Shown here piece by piece: positions 60,925 through 64,000 of a stretch of DNA of 64,000 nucleotides. A program made the translations under genes and the position numbers. Within the stretch, counting starts at the first letter, position 1, and every line of letters begins with the position of its first letter. The notes beneath the pieces were generated by a model, which saw nothing but the letters and a program-made list of their open reading frames with translations, was not told the DNA's origin and made no database searches. This DNA comes from Methylocaldum marinum (GTDB lineage: Bacteria > Pseudomonadota > Gammaproteobacteria > Methylococcales > Methylococcaceae). Location: positions 2,208,395 through 2,272,394 of the forward strand of contig NZ_AP017928.1 in NCBI RefSeq assembly GCF_003584645.1, written 5' to 3'.

Positions 60925-61020
60925 GCTTCCTTAAGAAAGCTCCGAATAAGCCCTCTCCCTCTGGGAGAGGGTCCGTTAAATCAATCAGTTGCACAGGTCG
61001 CTTCTCCGAATTGGAAACTT
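60925..61020. repeat. Diverged copy of the 100-bp element (right terminal repeat lost)
   Basis: Shared blocks with 9919-10018 include GAATAAGCCCTCTCCC, TCAATCAGTTGCACAGGTCG and AATTGGA. The left end has a near-palindrome GGAGCTTCC...GGAAGC-like segment. Confidence 0.6.
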
Positions 61021-61289
61021 ACCGTACGTAAAGAAAGTAAAGCCCTATTCGAATCGCCCTCATCCCACCCCAATCACTCCGCACATTCCCTGTGCGGAGC
61101 CGCAAGCGGCGCTCACGTGTGCCAATCGGCCTCGCCACGCGACGCCGTCCCGCTTCGCTCGCGAGTCCGGGGCAGCCCATCCCCGGCCTGCCTGCTCGTC
61201 GCGTTGCGCCTCGCCCTGCCGATTTGTCCCAGAGGGAAAGGGATTCTTATCGCTTTACTTTCTTGACCATTAGTAATCTCGGAACTCCC

Positions 61290-64000
61290 TTAACCGCGCT
61301 CTCCCGAGCCGACCCGCTCGCTGGCAATGACGGTGTAATAAGCCGGCACCACGAACAGCGTGAACAACGTGCCGATCGCCATGCCGGCGCCCAGCACGAA
61401 ACCGATGGCGAAGCGGCTTTCGGCGCCGGGCCCCGAGGCGAACCAGAGCGGGATCATGCCGACCAGGGTCGCGATCGTGGTCATCAGGATCGGGCGAAGC
61501 CGGATCGCCGCCGCGGTTTCCATCGCCCGGCGGCGGTCCAGCCCCTCGCGCCTCTGGACTTCGTTGGCGAATTCCACCAGGAGAATGCCATGGCGGATGA
61601 TGGAACCGATCAGGGTCAAAAGGCCCACCTGGGTGTAGATGTTGACGGTGACTACTCCCAGCGCCATGAACAGCAGCGCCCCGGCCAGCGACATGGGCAC
61701 GCTCACCAGCATGATGGCGGGATCGCGGAAACTTTCGAACTGCGCGCCCAGGACCAGATAGATCAGGATCACCGACAGAAAAAACGCGGTGACCAGTTCC
61801 GCGCTTTCCTGCACGTACTGGCGCGATTGTCCTTTCCAGTCGGTGACGTATTCGCCGGGCAAGATTTCGGCTGCGGCCGTCCTCAGAAAATCCACCGCCT
61901 CGCCGAGCGTCACCCCCGGCGCCGGAACCCCGGACAAGGTCGCCGCATTGAGCTGGTTGAACCGAACCAACTCTCGGGGCTGGACCGTTTGCGTCAGGTG
62001 GACAATGGTCGAAGCGGGAATCAGGGTGCCGTTCCGGGCGCGGAGATAATAGTTTTCGAGCTGTTCGGGGCGAAGCCGATGGACGCGCTCTACCTGGGGA
62101 ATGACCCGATAGCTGCGGTCGCGGACGCTGAAATAATTGACATAGCCTTCGCTCAGCAAGGAGGAAAGGTCGCCGCCCAATTGCTGCATGTCGATGCCGA
62201 GATCGGCCGCTTTGCCGCGATCGATCTCCACTTGCACCTGGAGCCGGTCGTAATGGAGATCGGTTTCGATGAAGTCGAATTTGCCGCTTTGGCGCGCCCG
62301 ATCCAGCAGCCGCTGCACCGCATCGGAAAGCGCCTCGGTTTCCTCGGTGGTGCCGATGACCCACTGCAGCGGGGTTCCGCCGCCCGCGCCCGGCAGCGCG
62401 GGCGGCGGGAACACCGCGCTCTGCAGGCCGGCGACGCCGTTCACCCGATCCTGCAATTCGGGCATGATGTCGAACTGGCTCTGCTCCCGCGCGTCCCAGT
62501 CCTTCATCGACATGCCGGCGAAGGCCTGATAGGCGCTGCCCACGCCGCCTCCGCCCGGCGCCACGCCGTTGATGACGAACGAATGGTCGGTGGCGTCGAA
62601 ACCTTGAATGATCTCGCCGACCCGGCCGGTCCAGCGTTCCAGGTAATCAATGGAAACGTTGGGATCGGCGGTGGCCTGCACGATGAGAAAGCCTTGGTCT
62701 TCCGTCGGCGCGAGCTCGTCCTCGGCGGCGGTATAGAGAAAAAAGCAGGCGACCAGCACGACGCCTCCGAACAGCAGCACCAGCCCGCGCTGCTCCAGGG
62801 TGGCGTGGAGGAGACGGCCATAACGCTCGGCCACCCATCCGAAGCCTGCGTCCACCCGGCGGCTGAGCCCGCGTTTCCCGGTTTCCCGCCTGAGCAGCTT
62901 GGAGCACAGCATGAACGACAGGGTCAGGCCGACGACGCCCGAGATCAGCGTCGCCCCGACCACCGTGAAGGCGAACTCGGTGAAGAGATTTCCGGTGAGC
63001 CCCGTCATGAAGCCGATGGGCGCATACACCGCCACCACCACGATGTTCATGGCGACGATGGGCGCCGCAAGTTCGCGCCCGCTTTCGAGGGTGGCCTCGA
63101 ACCTGCTCTTGCCCTCCTCCATGTGGCGGTGGACGTTCTCCACGATGACGATGCCGTCGTCGACCACCATGCCGATGGCGAGGATCAGCGCCAAGAGGGT
63201 CAGGAGATTGAGGGTGAATCCCATGACCAGGATCAGGAACAGCGAGCCCACCAGCGACAGCGGCATGGCCACGGCGGGCACCAGCGCGGCGCGGGCCGAC
63301 CCCAGGAACAGATAGATGACGCCGGTCACGATGGTCAGCGCCTCGGCCAGTGAAACCAGCACCTCACGCATCGAGTCGCGGATGAAGTCGGTGCTGTCGT
63401 AAACGATGACGCCCCGGATGCCCGCGGGCAATTGCCGCTGAATATCGGGAAAGACTTCCCGCACGCTCGCCGCGACATCCAGGGTATTGGCCGTGGGCGC
63501 GGCCTCCACGGCGATGAACACCCCCGGAACGCCGTCGAAATACACCGAGGTGTTGTAGGACTCCGCGCCCAGGGACACGTCCGCCACGTCCCGCAACCGA
63601 ATCAGCGCGCCGTTGTCCTCCCGCACCACCAGCCGCTCGAACTCCTCCACCGAGTGCAGATTGGTCGCGGCATCCAGCGAGATGGAGAGCATCGGTCCCT
63701 TGGTCGACCCCACCGCGGCGATGAAGTTGTTGGCCTCGAGCGCCGCGCGGACGTCGGTCGACGTGACCCGGAACGCCGCCATGCGCTTCGGGTCCAGCCA
63801 CACGCGCATGGCCACCGTCTGCCCGCCCAGGACCGGCGCCTCCTGCACGCCGATCAGGGTTTCCAGGCGCGGCCGAACGGCGCGGTTGAGATAATCGGTT
63901 ACCTGGTTGCGCTCCAGCACCTCGCTGTAAAAGGCGATGTACATGGCGGCGGTCGGCTCGCCCGGAGTGACGGTAACGATCGGATCCTCGCTGCCCGGCG
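61290..64000 (-). CDS. RND-family efflux pump inner-membrane transporter (5' end outside window)
   Basis: At least 903 residues of an AcrB/MdtC-type proton-driven drug or metal exporter, with the N-terminal part beyond the window edge. The visible portion has the RND hallmark of two transmembrane clusters (ALILAIGMVVDDGIVIVENVHR carries the proton-relay DD pair), GQFN-like porter-domain segments and a C-terminal LIGSIIRHGILLVEFANE block. The gene reads toward 61290. It probably sits in an operon with an adaptor gene upstream, outside this window. Substrate cannot be inferred. Confidence 0.9.
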   Translation of the reverse strand, partial: PGSEDPIVTVTPGEPTAAMYIAFYSEVLERNQVTDYLNRAVRPRLETLIGVQEAPVLGGQTVAMRVWLDPKRMAAFRVTSTDVRAALEANNFIAAVGSTKGPMLSISLDAATNLHSVEEFERLVVREDNGALIRLRDVADVSLGAESYNTSVYFDGVPGVFIAVEAAPTANTLDVAASVREVFPDIQRQLPAGIRGVIVYDSTDFIRDSMREVLVSLAEALTIVTGVIYLFLGSARAALVPAVAMPLSLVGSLFLILVMGFTLNLLTLLALILAIGMVVDDGIVIVENVHRHMEEGKSRFEATLESGRELAAPIVAMNIVVVAVYAPIGFMTGLTGNLFTEFAFTVVGATLISGVVGLTLSFMLCSKLLRRETGKRGLSRRVDAGFGWVAERYGRLLHATLEQRGLVLLFGGVVLVACFFLYTAAEDELAPTEDQGFLIVQATADPNVSIDYLERWTGRVGEIIQGFDATDHSFVINGVAPGGGGVGSAYQAFAGMSMKDWDAREQSQFDIMPELQDRVNGVAGLQSAVFPPPALPGAGGGTPLQWVIGTTEETEALSDAVQRLLDRARQSGKFDFIETDLHYDRLQVQVEIDRGKAADLGIDMQQLGGDLSSLLSEGYVNYFSVRDRSYRVIPQVERVHRLRPEQLENYYLRARNGTLIPASTIVHLTQTVQPRELVRFNQLNAATLSGVPAPGVTLGEAVDFLRTAAAEILPGEYVTDWKGQSRQYVQESAELVTAFFLSVILIYLVLGAQFESFRDPAIMLVSVPMSLAGALLFMALGVVTVNIYTQVGLLTLIGSIIRHGILLVEFANEVQRREGLDRRRAMETAAAIRLRPILMTTIATLVGMIPLWFASGPGAESRFAIGFVLGAGMAIGTLFTLFVVPAYYTVIASERVGSGERG

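Larger units (their letters stand above)
60752..61289. other. Gene-free region with repeats
   Basis: About 540 bases without a gene. A family C hairpin (GTAGGATGGGT...ACCCATCG) lies at 60811-60844 and the diverged copy of the 100-bp element at 60925-61020. The remainder has GC-rich palindromic segments near 61080-61100. Confidence 0.5.

Noticed and set aside
61092-63353. Plus-strand frame of 753 codons opposite the RND pump
   Set aside because: Composition is His/Arg/Asp-rich as expected of the antisense of an RND gene; the minus-strand protein has full family motifs.

Overview
The window is GC-rich and gene-dense, and its contents point to a gammaproteobacterial methanotroph of the Methylococcaceae (Methylococcus/Methylocaldum-like). 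The evidence is a lanthanide-type XoxF methanol dehydrogenase with XoxJ and c-type cytochromes, a hopanoid C-3 methylase (HpnR), a sucrose-synthesis cluster of the kind used by halotolerant or thermotolerant methanotrophs, and a group 3b NAD(P)-linked [NiFe] hydrogenase. The genus is an inference; no rRNA or tRNA gene is visible.

Layout. 1-4422: hydrogenase operon (beta subunit cut by the window edge, gamma, small, large, maturation protease). 4443-12000: secreted alpha/beta hydrolase, a 280-bp inverted-repeat element, hpnR, a flavin-only hydroxyacid dehydrogenase, a DUF421 membrane protein and a small MscS channel. 12086-15705: two cytochromes c, xoxF and xoxJ. 15837-17987: a lipoprotein, a small unknown and a PEP-CTERM protein. 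17997-22747: foreign region made of a broken IS630 transposase, an AT-rich stretch with a muramidase and a secreted partner, IS5-type and REP-transposase remnants, and an IS3 element. 22799-32275: cobalamin operon read on the minus strand, from a B12 riboswitch through cbtB-cbtA-cobM-cbiX-cobH-cbiD-cobL-cobI-cbiG-cobE to cobJ. 32440-43489: KamA-like radical SAM protein, a MarR regulator with its probable operator, lipoproteins, HdeD and Pmp3 membrane proteins, a RES-Xre toxin-antitoxin pair, a patatin lipoprotein and a large MscS-type channel. 43767-58704: sucrose metabolism (MarR regulator, sucrose synthase, NDP-sugar pyrophosphorylase, sucrose-phosphate phosphatase, sucrose-phosphate synthase-like glycosyltransferase, fructokinase) with assorted enzymes between. 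58797-64000: AI-2E transporter, PAP2 phosphatase and a partial RND efflux pump.

Most notable observations. (1) cobJ is split by a 249-bp element with the ends of an IS200/IS605-type transposon, including an omega-RNA-like 3' hairpin region and a TTGAC target, but no transposase or TnpB. Removing exactly 249 bp restores a perfect CobJ reading frame. The restored CobJ carries a C-terminal HemS/HutX-like domain. The adjacent cobE appears to have lost its middle. (2) A 14-bp palindrome, TTTTGAnnTCAAAA, occurs upstream of sucrose synthase, the sucrose-synthesis operon, fructokinase and (divergently) an amidase gene, which suggests a sucrose regulon run by the neighbouring MarR protein. (3) The AT-rich island encodes a muramidase and an adjacent exported protein that could be an effector-immunity pair. 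(4) Several families of dispersed palindromic repeats are present. One sits inside the hydrogenase small-subunit gene and encodes its C-terminal tail.
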